NCBI RefSeq assembly: GCF_000813985.1
Contig: NZ_JWLJ01000004.1
Location: 62,001 to 126,000, forward strand
From: Ruegeria sp. ANG-R
Lineage (GTDB): Bacteria > Pseudomonadota > Alphaproteobacteria > Rhodobacterales > Rhodobacteraceae
Direction: 5' to 3'
DNA: 64,000 nucleotides
A model generated the notes under the pieces. The model was not told the DNA's origin, did not search any database, and was given only the letters and a program-made list of their open reading frames with translations. Shown here piece by piece: positions 62,765 through 64,000 of the stretch. Position 1 is the stretch's first letter. Each line of letters opens with the position of its first letter. Position numbers and translations under genes: made by a program.

Positions 62765-64000
62765 ATGACCACAAAGACAATCCTGCTGATTGGCACTTAC
62801 GATACCAAGGAACCTGAGATGCGGTTCATCGAAGAGGCGATCAAGGCGCAGGGTGCAGATGTGCTGACGATGGATGTTTCTGTGTTGGGCGACCCCTCCG
62901 AACCAACCGACATCTCAAAGCACGACGTTGCCGACGCGGGTGGAATGACCATCAACGAAGTTATCGCCCAGGGCGATGAAAACAAAGCCTTTCGCGTGAT
63001 GTCAGCCGGTGCGGCGAAAGCCGTCGCGCAGGCATATGCCGAGGGACGTTTTGACGGGATGCAGGCAACCGGTGGCACCATGGGTACCGACCTTGCTCTG
63101 GACTGTGCGCAGTCTCTGCCTATGGGGGTGCCGAAATACATCGTGTCCACCGTCAGCTTCTCTCCGCTGATCCCACCGCACCGGTTGGCTCCGGATATTC
63201 AGATGATCCTCTGGGCCGGCGGATTGTACGGTATGAACTCGATTTGTCGGTCCTCGCTGCTGCAAGCGGCCGGGGCTGTTGTCGGGGCCGCAAAGGCTGC
63301 CGTTGCACCGGATCGCAGCAAACCGCTGATCGGAATGACCAGCCTTGGATCTTCCTGTCTTCGCTATATGAAAACCCTCAAACCGGCGCTGGAAGAGCGT
63401 GGTTTCGAAGTTGCCGTGTTTCATTCAACAGGTATGGGCGGCATGGCATTTGAGAAACTGGCGGGTGAAGGCGCGTTTGCCTGCGTCATGGATTTTTGCA
63501 TGCAGGAGTTCGGCAACCTGATGGCGGGTTCCGTGGTCTCCAGCGGTGTAGACCGCGTTACCAATGCCGGACGGGTGGGCACACCGCAGCTGGTCGCCCC
63601 GGGTGCGCTGGATCTTCTTGATTTTGCCGGCTGGCAGGACATCCCCGACCGATATGCTGACCGGCCATTTCATGAGCATAACCGCTTGATAAAAAGCTCG
63701 GTCTTCAATGGCGATGAGCGCCGCGCCTGGATACGAGAACTTGCCAACCGGCTGGAGGCCGCGACTGGCCCCGTTCACTTCTTCCTTCCGGTTCGCGGGA
63801 TCGAAGCCTGGGACAAAGAAGGGGAAGAGGCGCACAATCCCGAAGCGCTCGCTGATATGGTAGATGAGGTTCGCAAAGTCATGCCAGGTCGGGTTCCGAC
63901 AACCGAGATGGACGCTCATATCAACGATGCGGAATTTTGCGAACGAGTTCTGGCCCAGTTCGATAAATGGGTCACGGAGGGTGTTGTCGCTAAATCGAGC
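62765..64000 (+). CDS. Tm-1-like ATP-binding domain protein (UPF0261), cut by the right edge
   Basis: 412 codons are open to the end of the window. TKTILLIGTYDTKEPEMRFIEE-like N-terminus, GGTMGTDLALD, the SFSPLIPPHRLAPDIQMILW region and the second-half FHSTGMGGMAFEKL mark the UPF0261/Tm-1 family. Tomato Tm-1 inhibits tobamovirus replication through its ATP-binding N-terminal part; bacterial homologues have no agreed function and often sit with a TIM-barrel partner gene that may follow outside this window. GGGAGGA precedes the ATG. The family length (about 400 residues) suggests the stop is just beyond the edge. The operon context links it to amino-alcohol catabolism. Confidence 0.88.
   Translation, partial: MTTKTILLIGTYDTKEPEMRFIEEAIKAQGADVLTMDVSVLGDPSEPTDISKHDVADAGGMTINEVIAQGDENKAFRVMSAGAAKAVAQAYAEGRFDGMQATGGTMGTDLALDCAQSLPMGVPKYIVSTVSFSPLIPPHRLAPDIQMILWAGGLYGMNSICRSSLLQAAGAVVGAAKAAVAPDRSKPLIGMTSLGSSCLRYMKTLKPALEERGFEVAVFHSTGMGGMAFEKLAGEGAFACVMDFCMQEFGNLMAGSVVSSGVDRVTNAGRVGTPQLVAPGALDLLDFAGWQDIPDRYADRPFHEHNRLIKSSVFNGDERRAWIRELANRLEAATGPVHFFLPVRGIEAWDKEGEEAHNPEALADMVDEVRKVMPGRVPTTEMDAHINDAEFCERVLAQFDKWVTEGVVAKSS

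Overview
The window looks like chromosomal DNA of a marine Roseobacter-group alphaproteobacterium (Rhodobacteraceae, Ruegeria-like). It is GC-rich, has short intergenic gaps and many 1-8 nt gene overlaps, and carries a sodium-pumping NADH:quinone reductase, several transporters for small organic acids (TRAP-TAXI, TTT) and catabolic operons for aromatic and amino compounds. No phage, CRISPR array or intact insertion sequence is visible.

Housekeeping half (about 0-34 kb). The left edge has the first 18 codons of a TetR-like regulator divergent from an AEC permease. Then come fghA-sthA-DUF188 (formaldehyde detoxification and pyridine-nucleotide balance), a HAD hydrolase coupled to an ornithine-cyclodeaminase-like gene, an MFS permease, zapE, accD-folC, a CPBP protease, an unusual ABC-type protein with a degenerate ATPase domain and a cyclic-nucleotide-binding tail, two little-known genes and a DHA2 exporter. 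A cell-wall operon gpmI-envC-ctpA follows, then a sulfatase-fold hydrolase. The NQR locus is in two blocks: nqrABCDEF (26.4-32.2 kb) and the maturation genes apbE and nqrM (23.3-24.5 kb), separated by a PPP phosphatase, a CBS-domain protein and a 61-residue membrane protein. An RlmL-type rRNA methyltransferase and tRNA-Pro(CGG) close this half.

Accessory half (about 34-64 kb). (1) A seven-gene minus-strand operon with a divergent LysR gene encodes a TAXI binding protein, a fused TRAP permease, a D-amino-acid-dehydrogenase-like oxidase, an Asp/Glu-racemase-type enzyme, a TSUP (sulfite-type) exporter, a CuyA/D-cysteine-desulfhydrase-like PLP lyase and RidA. I read it as a candidate cysteate-type desulfonation operon. 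(2) A lower-information stretch at 43-45 kb holds an isolated TylF-type methyltransferase and a frameshifted N-terminal remnant of a DNA methyltransferase. (3) A homoprotocatechuate meta-cleavage operon (hpaF-hpaE-hpaD-hpaD-gabD-hpaG-hpaH-hpaI) is divergent from hpaR; it has two ring-cleavage paralogues and an aldolase fused to a DUF2218 domain. (4) A TTT-transporter operon with a divergent IclR gene continues into an aldehyde dehydrogenase, an AGXT2L-type phospho-lyase, an overlapping APH-type kinase and a Tm-1-like protein cut by the right edge. The kinase/phospho-lyase/dehydrogenase set fits catabolism of an unidentified amino alcohol by phosphorylation, elimination and oxidation. This and the desulfonation-like operon are the best candidates for undescribed biology here.
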